Shown here: positions 36,641-47,738 of the stretch, piece by piece
How the letters are laid out: every line of letters starts with the position of its first letter
How positions within the stretch are numbered: the first letter of the stretch is position 1
NCBI RefSeq assembly: GCF_000001735.4
Contig: NC_003076.8
Location: forward strand, 22,757,835 to 22,821,834
Direction of reading: 5' to 3'
Source of the DNA: Arabidopsis thaliana
Lineage: Eukaryota; Streptophyta; Magnoliopsida; Brassicales; Brassicaceae
Length of the DNA stretch: 64,000 nucleotides
The notes under the pieces: generated by a model
The model's database searches: none
What the model was told of the DNA's origin: nothing
The model's input: only the letters and a program-made list of their open reading frames with translations
Made by a program: the position numbers and the translations under genes

Positions 36641-36681
36641 CCCCCCCCCCCCCCCCCCCCAAAAAAAAAAAAAAAAAAAAA
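36641..36681. repeat. Poly-C/poly-A homopolymer junction
   Basis: Twenty C residues (36641-36660) are followed at once by twenty-one A residues (36661-36681). Long C runs are rare in this AT-rich genome. Length is likely to vary between accessions and between sequencing runs. Confidence 0.9.
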
Positions 36682-38336
36682 TCTTTGGAAAACTAAGAAC
36701 TCCAAAATAACCAAAAGCCGAGAACCAAACAAATTATCATACTAGTTTTTTCTAAAACAAAAATCTCCAACAAAACCAATGTTTCCATTCGAATGGCTAA
36801 CTTTTTTCAAAAACGAGTTTTTAGGCTAGCCATTTTGAAAACTACGTTTCAGTTCAAAGAGCATGACCGATCTCAAGTGTGTTGTAGTGTAGGCCTGGTA
36901 GTTACGAGTTCAACCAGATTAGGCTTGTAGAGTGATCATTATGCATAAAGCTTTTCCGATCCTTTAGTATTCCCACTTAACATTATTTTATTAATATTGC
37001 TTATATAATAAATTAAGAAGAGTAAAATGGTAGGGATCAGTCATGGATCATTGTGCTAATTAATCTATTTTTTATTTCATCATTAGTATTTTGTGACCAA
37101 ATTTTTCTTAAGTATTTGTCATAAGTATAAGCCATAAGAATTTTTATTCTAGAATCGGATTTTTGAGTATATATTACAATTGTTATGGATAGTTGGACAT
37201 GTCGTCGGCAAAGTATCTATCTAGTCAAGTTCAGTTTCTGATATGGGATTCACATAAAATTATGGACTATAACTAATTTCGATCTAGGGACTAAGACATT
37301 TTTTGTATTCAGATATTCTGAAGTAGATTTTATAATAACTTTTAACCTGCAATATATAGGTGCATGTGACTAGTACTTTTACAAATCAGGAGATGACAAC
37401 TATACAAAATTTTGTTACATTAGTTTTATACTACCATAATTATGAAACCGCACGAAAACGTAAAAGTGTGTTTAATATTTTTATTTTTGTTTTTCGTTTT
37501 GGAATGTTTATTAAAATGTATATCAATAAAGAACTTTGAAATTTTTAGTTTGTTTAATTATTTTAATTTCTCGATTTAAATATTAGTTATTGTATTAGCT
37601 AGGTTCTTTCTCTTTTAACGATTATCGGTAGTTAATATATATGGAACTAAAATATATTGCTGAGTTAATATATATAAATATTAGTTATTTTATTTAATTA
37701 AAATATAATATATTCTCTTAATGTTATCAATTGATCAATCTATTCTACCTATTTATAACTTGTTATAGATTGCTGAGTTGTATTTTCCTCATAGCCACAT
37801 CATACATAGCATGTTGGCTAAGATGAACGTATCTTCCATTAAGAATGGATATTAACTACATATGGTTTTATATTATATTATAGTCTTTAACCAGTTATAC
37901 AGATTTTAGATTATCAAGTTGGAATATTTGTACGTGTGATAGCTAGTTGATACATGTCAATTTAGGTGACCATTTTTGGACGTTAAAGTTTACAAATATT
38001 ACATTGAAAAACATGAACCAGCTGTGTGAACCTGCGGGCGGGCCATGAAACTGTGTTTCTAGGTGAACTTTTGTTGTCGGAGTATCCACTTGTTGAGTAA
38101 TGGTAGTCAGTATTTTCGTCCCGGTTGGTCGAAAAACATAGTTCATTTAGTCATGAAATGTAATTAAGTGCTGCCTTTTTTTTGTTTCACTGATTCTAAC
38201 TCGAACTTAAGATTAAAATTTGGTGTATATCATTTGAATCTAATGCTGAACGGTTTCATTATTCTATGTACAATTTCTCTTTCGAAAAATGTTGGTTTCG
38301 ATCGCAATGAATAAAAAGATGAACTATAAAGAGTTG

Positions 38337-38353
38337 CACACACACACACACAC
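38337..38353. repeat. CA microsatellite
   Basis: Uninterrupted CA repeat of about eight units, followed by GTATACACA. Intergenic. Confidence 0.85.
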
Positions 38354-38503
38354 GTATACACATAAGAATATCTTTCATCACAATGATATATATACTTTTT
38401 TTGTTTCCTTTTTATTTTCTTTGTTAAAGAGTCCTTTTTGTTTCACGTGAATTAAAGGCTTGTGATATATTTGTGGTTAAAGTTTTTCTTCTTGTGAAAT
38501 TAC

Positions 38504-38505
<2 letters not shown>

Positions 38506-38543
<38 letters not shown>
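38506..38543. repeat. AT microsatellite
   Basis: Uninterrupted AT dinucleotide run of about 19 units in the gene desert. Confidence 0.9.
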
Positions 38544-38545
<2 letters not shown>

Positions 38546-39359
38546 AAAAACATTCGGTTAAATCTCTCTAGCTTTTTGTAGGCCAAAAAAAATCTCGAAT
38601 CTCTCTAGTTTAAAGTTCCTGTCTTAGCAATTTAGCCAAAATGTCAGCTAAATTAAGCATAGCCCCCACTTATTTAGTAAAAACGATAGCTAAAGTTCAG
38701 CTGTTTTTATGACCCAAAAAAAAACCATTTCGAATTTCGATCATTAGACATTAATGACGCATACATCGACAATGGATTGCGTGTGGTCTATTTATTATGA
38801 TAAGAAACTCGTTTAGGTTCTAGAGCTTAATTTTCTTTAAACTGATTTCCTCAATTTGTTTGTATAAAATTATCCCCTTTAGCATATACGATGATATCAT
38901 CATTCACTTCAGAGAAATTTAACTTGGCGATTTAGAGTGGATCAGTGGAACAACCATTCTCTTGGAATAACATTTGATGAAAGTAAGTGTGGTTTTAAGA
39001 CCTTTATGTTAAATGTATATTTTAAAGCGCTTTCAATTAGTTAAAAGAATTGTAATTTTTATATTTATAATGTTAGTTCCTCTTGGATAAGTCTGTTTCA
39101 TGCCAAAGTCATTATAGATATAGAAAGTGCTCACTTAGGGTTGGTTACACAATATTTTTATAGAAACATTTGGTGGAAGCAAGTGGAAATTCAGACCATA
39201 GATTAAAAAGAGGACATTGACAACTCTAACTCTCTCTATATGAGTGTAAATATTAAAGGACCACTTCATCATCTAAACCCTCTACCCGAAGTCAAAGATC
39301 CATTTTCTCTTAAAGTTGTTTAATGCGAAGCCCCTTTACTTTAATTTCTTTTTAGGTAG

Positions 39360-39440
39360 ACTTGTACCGATGGTTGAGTTTAGGGGCCGATCAATGTTTT
39401 CAGATTCGAACCAAAAACAACAAATCAAAAAATTATTCGG
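39360..39440 (+). mobile_element. Possible second SINE / tRNA-like relic
   Basis: GATTCGAACC at 39403-39412 matches the B-box (T-arm) consensus at most positions. A loosely A-box-like ACCGATGGTTGAG lies about 35 nt upstream at 39366-39378. Downstream sequence is A-rich (AAAAACAACAAATCAAAAAA). Too degenerate for a tRNA. Weak call. Confidence 0.25.
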
Positions 39441-40614
39441 ATCGCCTATTGAAGTCGGTTAACCACAATCATCAAATAATATATTTCTTACTAATCACTC
39501 AAGTGATTAACATGAATATTATGGATCTTTTTTGGTCATCATCAGATCGATCTAGAGCGACCACAACTCAATGCATTGATAGATTTTAATCTGGATTTTA
39601 AGATCATCAAACCGAAAATATGTTTTACATGGCGGAATCAATTTGTATTGCAAATAAAATCTAAAAGAACAAGATATATAATAGAATAACATATCCTAGT
39701 CAGAAACCAAATTATATCTTATCTATGGAAAAGAAAAAAAAGATAATATATGATTCCAACTTCTATGAATTGGAAAGGGAACATAATCACAAATTATACC
39801 AAACCAGAGTTTCTAAAGTACAAACTATTTTAGGTAAAAATAAAACAACATAGAAACCATACTTTAAAGAAATTGAGACTAGCAATTGATTTAACATGTT
39901 ACAAACTTTTTTTTGTGATTAAACATGTTACAACGATGTGATGAATAAATATGTCGAAGTTGTGAGAGACGACAGAGTAAATAAGTTTAAGATGAAGGTC
40001 TGGGATCAAAAAGTTATATATCGAATGTTATATACTTATATATATCAAGCATCTTATAATAAAATAAAGGGAATACATATCAAGTTTAAAAACAAATGAC
40101 AGTGAAATATAGTATATAGATGTAACACGTTAACCACCAACGTACCAATAAAACCTTGCTAATTCGGAATTTTGATAAGCAATGTTTGTTACTCGAAAAG
40201 CCGAATTATATATACAATGAAAACCACTCTACTTAATTAGTTTCTGCCATATAACAATTATAAAGAGATTATTGTGTACGTTTCTATCAGTTTCTGTAAC
40301 AATTTCATATTTAATCATATGTTGATAAGATTATATATAAGACGTCCACGAAATATTTACTCTACTTATGTTAATAATCTCTCCACTGCAAGCAAAATAT
40401 ATAAAAGGCAAATTAAAATAAAGTGACGAATTGATAAGGATGGATAAATAGAGACATCGATCTGTTTCTAGAAGAATAAAGAACCTGAAAAGATATAATA
40501 ATCAATTGAGGAAAAGAATCTAGAGAGCAGAGATACAATGACATTCATAAATAACGCTACATACATGTAAAACGTAACTGACCATTTCTTTTCTTTTCTT
40601 ATTAAAGATTGACC

Positions 40615-40624
40615 ACGACGTATA

Positions 40625-40661
<37 letters not shown>

Positions 40662-40676
40662 ACGACGTATATATAT
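40615..40676. repeat. TA microsatellite and poly-T between direct repeats
   Basis: (TA)n followed by a T run lies between two copies of ACGACGTATATATAT (40615-40629 and 40662-40676). The second copy suggests a local slippage duplication. Confidence 0.75.
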
Positions 40677-41070
40677 GTACATAGTATATAAGGAAAACAT
40701 ACTAATTCATTAACTACTTCATTAACTTTTTTGTTAAAGCTTCACTAGCTACTTGATTAACTTACGTGCAAGACTTTCAAAATGTCTACAACAGAAATTT
40801 TTACCTTAAATAAAGGGCATTGTGACATTTGACAATTTTTTGGTATGACTGATAATCAATATATTTCCTATATTTATAGCAATTGAATAATTGTTTTGGT
40901 TCAATTTCAAAATTAAATAAAGTGGTCTGCAAGACCGCAACTCGCAACTTTAAATTTCTCCCTAATAATTTAAACATACGTTAATTTATTTTTCTGCTTA
41001 CTATAAGTATTTTTTTTGTTAAAGCTTAGTACAACTGTTTAATAACGCTTTTTCATGTAATTTAATAATG

Positions 41071-41079
41071 ATGCATGCA
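41071..41079. promoter_or_regulatory. RY-type element upstream of GAMT2
   Basis: ATGCATGCA contains the CATGCA core on both strands, the binding site of B3 seed regulators (FUS3, LEC2, ABI3). It lies 666 bp upstream of the GAMT2 ATG; a second ATGCATGC lies at 41490-41497. GAMT2 is known to be expressed mainly in siliques and developing seed, which would agree. Binding is inference. Confidence 0.4.
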
Positions 41080-41629
41080 ATATTTATTAATGATGATGTT
41101 AGAGTTGCAAAAAAGTCAATATAAAAATCGAAAATCACATATAGACATTATTGTGTTGCAGAAATTTTAGCTTTTGAAATTCGAACACCAAATTCTAGAG
41201 GGTTATTGGCAAAAAGATGTGACAAATTAACAAACAAGAAATGTTGATTTTGTTACGCATGTTGACATTTTAAACAAATGACTTGATTTTTATGTATAGA
41301 TTTTTTTCTTTTTGTAAATTTAAAGGATGATTTAGCTTTTATTGTGAAATTTAGCCCAAAACAAGTCAACCAAACAAACACATTATTTTATAAAGCGTCA
41401 TCAGATAGAAACCGTCAAACCCATTCAATTGAAACTAAACTAGTGTAACGGAAACATATTTATATTATAGTATTCACCAATAGAAACCAATGCATGCTTA
41501 TTTTCCACACAAACTACTCAAATATTTTTAAAAATTACTACTAATGTCTAACCACCAGTTTTTTTTCTTCTAATATGCATGAATGTGTGTGTATATACTG
41601 TATATCAGTATATGTATATGTGCGTTGAG

Positions 41630-41637
41630 TATAAATA
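41630..41637 (+). promoter_or_regulatory. TATA box of GAMT2
   Basis: TATAAATA, 100 bp upstream of the ATG at 41737. It would place transcription start near 41660 and leave a leader of about 75 nt without any upstream ATG. Confidence 0.6.
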
Positions 41638-41736
41638 CGAAGTCTCATCTTCTAAGTCCAACACCAAAATTATTTTTCTCTCTTTTAACTACAAGTCTAC
41701 TACAACTTCCAATAAGAGAGAAGAGACAGAGCATTA

Positions 41737-43650
41737 ATGGAGTCACCAAGCCTTCCGATGACGGCCAAAGACTGGACCACCACCAGTCTCCACCGTGTCT
41801 TCGCCATGCAAGGCGGCGAAGATGACCTCAGCTACGTCAACAATTCCGATAGCCAAGCTTTGGCTATAACCTTAAGCAAACCAATCCTTATCTCATCTCT
41901 CCAATCCATCAAACTCTTCTCCGACCAAACTCCCATCAAAATCACCGATCTCGGCTGCGCCACCGGCTCCAACACGTTTACTACCGTTGATACGGTGGTT
42001 GAGACGTTACAACGGCGATACACTGCCAGGTGCGGTGGTGGTGGGTCGCCGGAGTTTGAGGCTTTCTTCTGTGATTTGCCTTCTAATGACTTCAACATGT
42101 TGTTCAAGTTGTTGGCTGAGAAACAGAAAGTTGACTCGCCGGCGAAATACTTCGCTGGCGGCGTTGCTGGTTCGTTCTATGACCGGCTTTTTCCCAGAGG
42201 AACGATTCATGTCGCTGTGAGCTTAAGTGCCTTGCACTGGCTCTCTCAGGTCTAATACACTAATCACTTTTCTATAAATTATTTTTTGTTACTCTTTATT
42301 TATTTATTTATTCATAATATTCACCATTCAAAATAATTAACGACGTCAATTTGACATTATAAGATATATATGATATATGATTTTTTTTAGCATTCTACTA
42401 ATGTTAAATCAACATTTTCTTAAATATCATAAGATTTTTCTATTTTTCTATTTAAGGTAACTAATATATTTTTTTAAGTGTTAGGAAATACTATACGTTA
42501 CGACTTTAACTATAAATTTGTTACCTTGATTATTGCAATGAAGATTAATGTCCATCACCCAAATTAATTAATCAACAAAGACAATTTGACAATATAAAAA
42601 ATATAAAATTTTGTTTACTATATTTCAGTCTCAAAACAAGAACCTAAAATGTGTGCATTGAAATATATATGCAGATACCGGAGAAAGTATTGGAGAAAGA
42701 ATCAAGAACGTGGAACAAAGGGAAAACGTGGATAGAAGGAGCAAAGAAAGAAGTAGTAGAAGCATACGCAGAGCAATCAGACAAAGATTTGGATGATTTC
42801 ATGAGCTGTAGGAAAGAAGAAATGGTGAAAGGAGGAGTGTTGTTTGTGTTGATGGCTGGGCGTCCTTCAGGCTCAAGTAGTCAATTTGGGGACCAAGATA
42901 CTCGAGCCAAACATCCTTTCACAACTACCATGGAACAAGCTTGGCAAGATTTAATAGAAGAGGTAAATCTACTCTACATATATACAAATTACAAACACGT
43001 GTATCTTTCATGATTATATTACATAACCGTTCATGATGTTGTCATGTCACTATATATCACAACTACCATGAAATTAAGCTTTTTCCTTTTTACTTGTTTT
43101 TCACTAAAACATTACTTTTAACATTTCATGTGTTTTTTATCACCTATATTTAAAAGAGGAGAAAAATTCTTATCACAATCCATATCTTTTAAGAATAAAA
43201 ATCTTCAAAAGTTTTTTGTCATTTAATTTTCCATAAATTAGCCAAACTATTTGTCACTCAAACGTTTTATGTTCGTTTGGACAAAAGGGTTTGATAGATG
43301 AAGAAACAAGAGACGGTTTCAATATTCCGGCGTACATGAGAAGTCCGGAGGAAGTGACGGCCGGAATTGACCGTTGTGGTGGTTTCAAGATAGGGAAAAT
43401 GGACTTCCTGAAAATAGTTGAATATTCAGATGAGAAACAAGAAGAGTGGAAGAAAGATCCGGTTTCATATGGACGAGCCAGGACCAATTTGGTTCAAGCT
43501 GCTATTCGTCCTATGGTTGATGCTTATCTTGGACCAGACCTATCTCATGAGCTCTTCAAAAGATATGAAAATCGTGTTTCTACAAACCAAGAATTTCTCC
43601 ATATAACTTGTTTTTATGGAGTCGTCGTGTTTTCCGCCATCCGAGTTTAA
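41737..43650 (+). CDS. GAMT2: Gibberellic acid methyltransferase 2 (SABATH family)
   Basis: Three coding exons: 41737-42249, 42675-42962 and 43288-43650, all phase 0, giving 387 residues. The enzyme moves a methyl group from S-adenosylmethionine to the carboxyl group of gibberellins, which inactivates them and directs their breakdown. Visible SABATH features: N-terminal substrate/SAM segment with FAMQGGEDDLSYVNNS, SAM motif I DLGCATGSNT (about residues 70-79), FFCDLPSNDFN, and SFYDRLFPRGTIHVAVSLSALHWLSQ, which ends exon 1 with the conserved Trp. The cap region includes FNIPAYMRSPEEV. Length is normal. GAMT1/GAMT2 act in developing siliques; assignment to GAMT2 rather than another SABATH member is by sequence memory and locus order (At5g56300). 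Confidence 0.93.
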
Positions 43651-44487
43651 TGTTGATATAATTTAGCTATAGATTATAGATATGAACGGAAACATTTTTT
43701 TTTTATGAACGGAAACATATGTTATGCAAAAAAAAAAAAAAAACAGTTATGCTTTGTTCGTTTCCATGTAAGATTTGTGGTAGTTCATCAGATGAATTAT
43801 GTGCGCTTGTTTAAATTTCTGAAGCTTGTAGGGTTGCAAAAAAAACAAAAACAAAAACATATTTATAACTTTACAGGTATTACACTTGTTACTGTTCTGA
43901 TTCTTTTTTAAATTGTAAGGGCATCTCCATCAAGGAGAAACTCAAAAAGTTTCTCAAACAAAAAAAATATTAGTATTTTACTAATTTTTATTTTAATGAA
44001 AAAATTGAACCAGTTGAGAGGAGAAAAATGTAATGATGGCTTGTAGAGAGTATCTAATAATTTCTCACTTGAGAAACTTTCTACCCTCTCTTCTCTTTTT
44101 ATTATTATTATTATTTTATTAGTGAAAAACTCTCTTGAAAGACTACCAATGGAGATGGTTTAAGAATCTACATTAAATTTTTTTTTTTTTAATAATGGAT
44201 TAGATTAGTATATTATTTATTTATATCGAAATTATTGTTTGTCCAAAACCGAATTGAACAAAACCAAAAATTTGCCAAATTGAATTTTCGAAAGACAAAC
44301 TGTCATGAATTTTCCAACCGGATAAATCAGATTACCCGATTCAAGCCCAATTTAGAAACCACATGCCCACTCTAGTCTTATATATTAGGGGATTCATAAG
44401 AAGGCCCAACACAGGACCAATCTTATGACCCAATACAAGTTAACAAACTCATGTAATAATTCTCATTATTGTTCCGATGATAAGAGA
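43651..44487. other. Spacer between GAMT2 and PPR gene, containing a MITE
   Basis: A-rich 3' flank of GAMT2 (A run about 43728-43743), then a 242-bp Harbinger-like MITE at 43919-44160, then the PPR promoter. The in-frame ATG at 44425 would extend the PPR protein by 21 residues. Confidence 0.65.
43919..44160. mobile_element. Harbinger/Tourist-like MITE
   Basis: Left end GGGCATCTCCATCAAGG and reverse-complemented right end AACCATCTCCATTGG share the CATCTCCAT core. Both ends are flanked by TAA (43916-43918 and 44161-44163), the three-base target preference of PIF/Harbinger elements. Inside, GAGAAACT...AGTTTCTC forms a short hairpin near the left end, and a related TTTCTCACTTGAGAAACTTTC occurs farther in. 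No coding capacity. The terminal repeats are diverged, so this is an old insertion. Confidence 0.55.
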
Positions 44488-46080
44488 ATGATTCAGAGAA
44501 TCAATGCCTTGAGCTTAAGCTCTGGTCTAAATTGGTTCGTTACCTCATTGAAAATCCATGGAAATAACCTCAAAACATTAAAGCAATCTCATTGTTACAT
44601 GATCATAACCGGTTTAAACAGAGACAACCTCAACGTTGCCAAATTCATCGAAGCATGTTCAAATGCAGGACATCTCCGATATGCTTACTCTGTATTCACC
44701 CACCAGCCATGTCCCAATACTTATCTCCACAACACCATGATTAGAGCTTTGTCTCTCCTCGACGAACCCAATGCGCATTCGATTGCGATCACGGTTTATA
44801 GAAAGTTATGGGCTTTGTGTGCTAAGCCTGACACGTTTACTTTCCCGTTTGTGTTGAAGATTGCTGTTAGGGTTTCTGATGTTTGGTTTGGGAGACAGAT
44901 TCATGGACAAGTTGTGGTTTTTGGGTTTGATTCGAGCGTTCATGTTGTAACAGGTTTGATTCAGATGTATTTTTCGTGTGGTGGTTTGGGAGATGCACGT
45001 AAGATGTTCGATGAAATGCTTGTCAAGGATGTGAATGTTTGGAATGCGTTGTTAGCAGGGTATGGGAAAGTTGGTGAGATGGATGAAGCTAGGAGTTTGC
45101 TTGAGATGATGCCTTGTTGGGTAAGGAATGAGGTTTCTTGGACTTGTGTGATCTCTGGATATGCGAAAAGTGGACGAGCTAGCGAAGCTATTGAAGTGTT
45201 TCAGAGAATGCTGATGGAGAATGTTGAGCCTGATGAAGTTACGCTTTTGGCTGTGCTCTCAGCTTGTGCTGATCTTGGTTCACTTGAATTGGGTGAAAGA
45301 ATATGTAGCTATGTTGATCACCGAGGGATGAACAGAGCGGTTTCATTGAACAATGCGGTCATTGATATGTATGCGAAATCAGGGAATATAACAAAGGCGT
45401 TGGATGTGTTTGAGTGTGTTAATGAGAGAAATGTTGTTACTTGGACGACTATAATCGCAGGGCTAGCTACGCACGGGCACGGAGCTGAAGCCTTAGCGAT
45501 GTTTAACCGTATGGTTAAAGCTGGCGTGAGACCGAACGATGTTACTTTCATTGCAATCCTTTCAGCTTGCAGTCATGTCGGTTGGGTTGATCTTGGAAAA
45601 CGTTTGTTTAACTCAATGAGATCGAAATACGGGATTCATCCAAACATTGAGCATTACGGATGCATGATTGATTTGCTAGGACGAGCAGGTAAACTCCGAG
45701 AGGCGGATGAAGTTATTAAAAGCATGCCCTTTAAGGCCAATGCTGCAATATGGGGATCTCTTCTTGCTGCTTCAAATGTTCATCATGATCTTGAGCTTGG
45801 AGAAAGAGCTTTGAGTGAGCTGATTAAGTTAGAACCGAATAACAGCGGTAACTATATGCTTTTAGCTAATTTATACTCGAATTTAGGAAGGTGGGATGAG
45901 TCGAGGATGATGAGGAACATGATGAAAGGGATTGGTGTGAAGAAGATGGCTGGTGAAAGCTCCATAGAAGTTGAAAACAGAGTATACAAATTCATTTCAG
46001 GGGATCTTACGCATCCTCAAGTCGAAAGGATTCATGAAATTCTACAAGAGATGGATTTGCAAATACAGAGCAAAGTTTGA
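44488..46080 (+). CDS. Pentatricopeptide repeat protein, PLS class, E/E+ type
   Basis: Intronless gene for 530 residues from the ATG at 44488. An in-frame ATG at 44425 would add 21 residues and cannot be excluded. PPR proteins of this class bind organellar RNA and commonly specify C-to-U editing sites. Visible: a chain of P, L and S repeats with signatures such as VHVVTGLIQMYFSCGGLGDARKM, VNVWNALLAGYGKVGEMDEA, VSWTCVISGYAKSGRASEAI, EPDEVTLLAVLSACADLGSL and RPNDVTFIAILSACSHVG. Then comes the E motif (AAIWGSLLAASNVHHDLELGE) and an E+ region (GESSIEVENRVYKFISGD). The chain stops soon after, so there is no DYW deaminase domain; a partner would have to supply it. Absence of introns is typical for the family. 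RNA target unknown. Recalled as At5g56310. Confidence 0.93.
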   Translation: MIQRINALSLSSGLNWFVTSLKIHGNNLKTLKQSHCYMIITGLNRDNLNVAKFIEACSNAGHLRYAYSVFTHQPCPNTYLHNTMIRALSLLDEPNAHSIAITVYRKLWALCAKPDTFTFPFVLKIAVRVSDVWFGRQIHGQVVVFGFDSSVHVVTGLIQMYFSCGGLGDARKMFDEMLVKDVNVWNALLAGYGKVGEMDEARSLLEMMPCWVRNEVSWTCVISGYAKSGRASEAIEVFQRMLMENVEPDEVTLLAVLSACADLGSLELGERICSYVDHRGMNRAVSLNNAVIDMYAKSGNITKALDVFECVNERNVVTWTTIIAGLATHGHGAEALAMFNRMVKAGVRPNDVTFIAILSACSHVGWVDLGKRLFNSMRSKYGIHPNIEHYGCMIDLLGRAGKLREADEVIKSMPFKANAAIWGSLLAASNVHHDLELGERALSELIKLEPNNSGNYMLLANLYSNLGRWDESRMMRNMMKGIGVKKMAGESSIEVENRVYKFISGDLTHPQVERIHEILQEMDLQIQSKV

Positions 46081-46936
46081 GAAAAAAAAAATTATTTGAA
46101 TTTTGATCAGATTGAGTTGATCAAACAATGTCTTCTCTTCTAAGACCTGAAACCGGAGGAGCCGAGTCAATGAGGCTGACTCAGACCGGAGTTGGCAAAA
46201 GAGAAGCTGATGGTTAATTCCGGTTCCAGTTAAGAACTAAACAGGAAGAGGAATTTGGAGAATCTGCTGAAGAAGAGAGGAAGATCGTTAGTTATGGTGC
46301 CTAGATGAATGGCCAAACCGATGCCTCTTCTTCTTAAGGAAGGTTTCAAGTTAAGGCTCACGGCTTCAAGCTTTGGCCTCTGACTGGGCCTTTGGCCCAT
46401 ATTAAAGCCTTATTTTCCCGGAAAAAGGCTTTATTTTGCGACTCAATTGTTTGTACACTTGTTGTTGTGTAGTCTATTAATCCAATATTTGTCCAGAAAA
46501 AAAAGAGTCTATTAATCCAATAAAATTAAGATGTTTAATTATTTTCTCAAATAATGTTTAGATGAAGAAAGATTAATAAAAACGATGAAAAAATGAATAA
46601 TGTTTAAGTGATAGAGTAAAAGAAAGTTATGGATCCGAAATGTACGGGTCATTTAAGGTAAGACGTGGGGTGGGTTTGTCCAAACTTGAGAACATTTAAT
46701 TTCCTAAACCTCAAATTTAACTCTTCATTAAATTTAGTTTCAGACATCGAAATTCTCAAAACACAAAAGTTAAAACAATATTTGGTCGGAGGGAAAATTG
46801 CTCAAGAAGGGGAGAGAGATGCGGAGCGCGGGAAACGACAAGTGGCCACGTGGCTGTTACTTGATCATTCTAGATTTGGTAATGTTAGTTCATGCTACTT
46901 TCCCGGCAAGAAATCATGAGCTTCCCACATTTTAGC

Positions 46937-47119
46937 TAGGCCCGGCTCTATACCAGTGCTGGAGGAGCTAATGTACCGGGTCACCCAAAAAATTTTCTTT
47001 TTTATATGTAAATCTATTACAGTCAGGGTTCAAAATTTTTTTTACAGAATAAAACACATGAAATGATGACTAATTTTTTTTTTCAGCTCAGGGTCCTTAA
47101 ATTATTTGAGCCGGCCCTG
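46937..47119. mobile_element. Short non-autonomous hAT-type transposon
   Basis: 183 bp flanked by a perfect 8-bp duplication ATTTTAGC (46929-46936 and 47120-47127), the target size of hAT elements. The left end TAGGCCCGGCTC and reverse-complemented right end CAGGGCCGGCTC match at 10 of 12 positions and resemble known plant hAT termini. Inside there are only T-rich tracts and subterminal CAGGGTT/CAGGGTCC motifs, with no transposase. The intact duplication argues for a fairly recent insertion. Confidence 0.8.
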
Positions 47120-47699
47120 ATTTTAGCCATAGTTTTCTTTATAAATAAATAGTATGGAACGGTTTGACAAAAAATATATATATATAATATGGAACGAAAT
47201 TCAGATTGATTTTCGCTTTTCACTTTTTCAGTATTCAGATATTTAAATGGTCAATAACTAATAAATTGCATCAAAAACATTCAAAATTTTGTTCAGATTT
47301 TAGAGATGACGATAAATCTCAATCGTTAGACGTATTTTGTTCAACAACATATAATATGTGGAATTGAATTGAGTGGTGATATAACACAAATCAATATATT
47401 ATATGTTTTGGGTAAATTTTTATTAAAAATAAAACAGTTTTTATATGAACTATTTCCAAACATCGATAGCTTGGATATATATCTCGGTGCCAGAAAAAAA
47501 CAAAAAAGATAGTATATAAACTATTAAATCTTCGATTGATTCAAGAAAATGATGCATGTGATACATTAAATCCAACACAATATCAGATCGTACAAAACGA
47601 GTTGATTCACTAAGATTATGTACGATACTCTACAATGTGTTATCGATTGCCTTTGTTTATTTTATCATCATCAAAGTCAATATTAGTAGCTTAATTATT

Positions 47700-47701
<2 letters not shown>

Positions 47702-47726
<25 letters not shown>
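47702..47726. repeat. TA microsatellite
   Basis: About twelve TA units, followed by the imperfect continuation GTATATATGTATTATTAG. Confidence 0.85.

Positions 47727-47738
<12 letters not shown>

Larger units (their letters stand above)
34139..41736. other. 7.6-kb gene desert upstream of GAMT2
   Basis: No exon chain, tRNA or intact transposon was found. It holds a foldback at 35426-35510, a C20/A21 homopolymer junction at 36641-36681, CA and AT microsatellites (38337-38353; 38506-38543; 40621-40647), a possible SINE relic near 39360-39440 and RY elements near the GAMT2 end. Small ORFs such as 37943-38146 (-) lie in a locally GC-richer patch (around 38020-38060) but have no recognisable domain. 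Confidence 0.5.

Noticed and set aside
37943..38146. 67-codon minus-strand ORF in a GC-richer patch of the desert
   Set aside because: No recognisable domain and no exon continuation; kept only as part of the spacer description.
39403..39412. Functional tRNA gene suggested by a B-box match
   Set aside because: No acceptor stem or anticodon arm can be folded around it; treated as a possible SINE relic instead.
44425..44487. N-terminal extension of the PPR protein from the upstream ATG
   Set aside because: In frame and possible, but the 21 added residues are low-complexity and not PPR-like; the ATG at 44488 was preferred and the alternative noted.
46665..46919. 84-codon ORF after the PPR gene
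   Set aside because: Plain AT-rich frame without domain; ends just before the hAT-type element and shows no transposase similarity.
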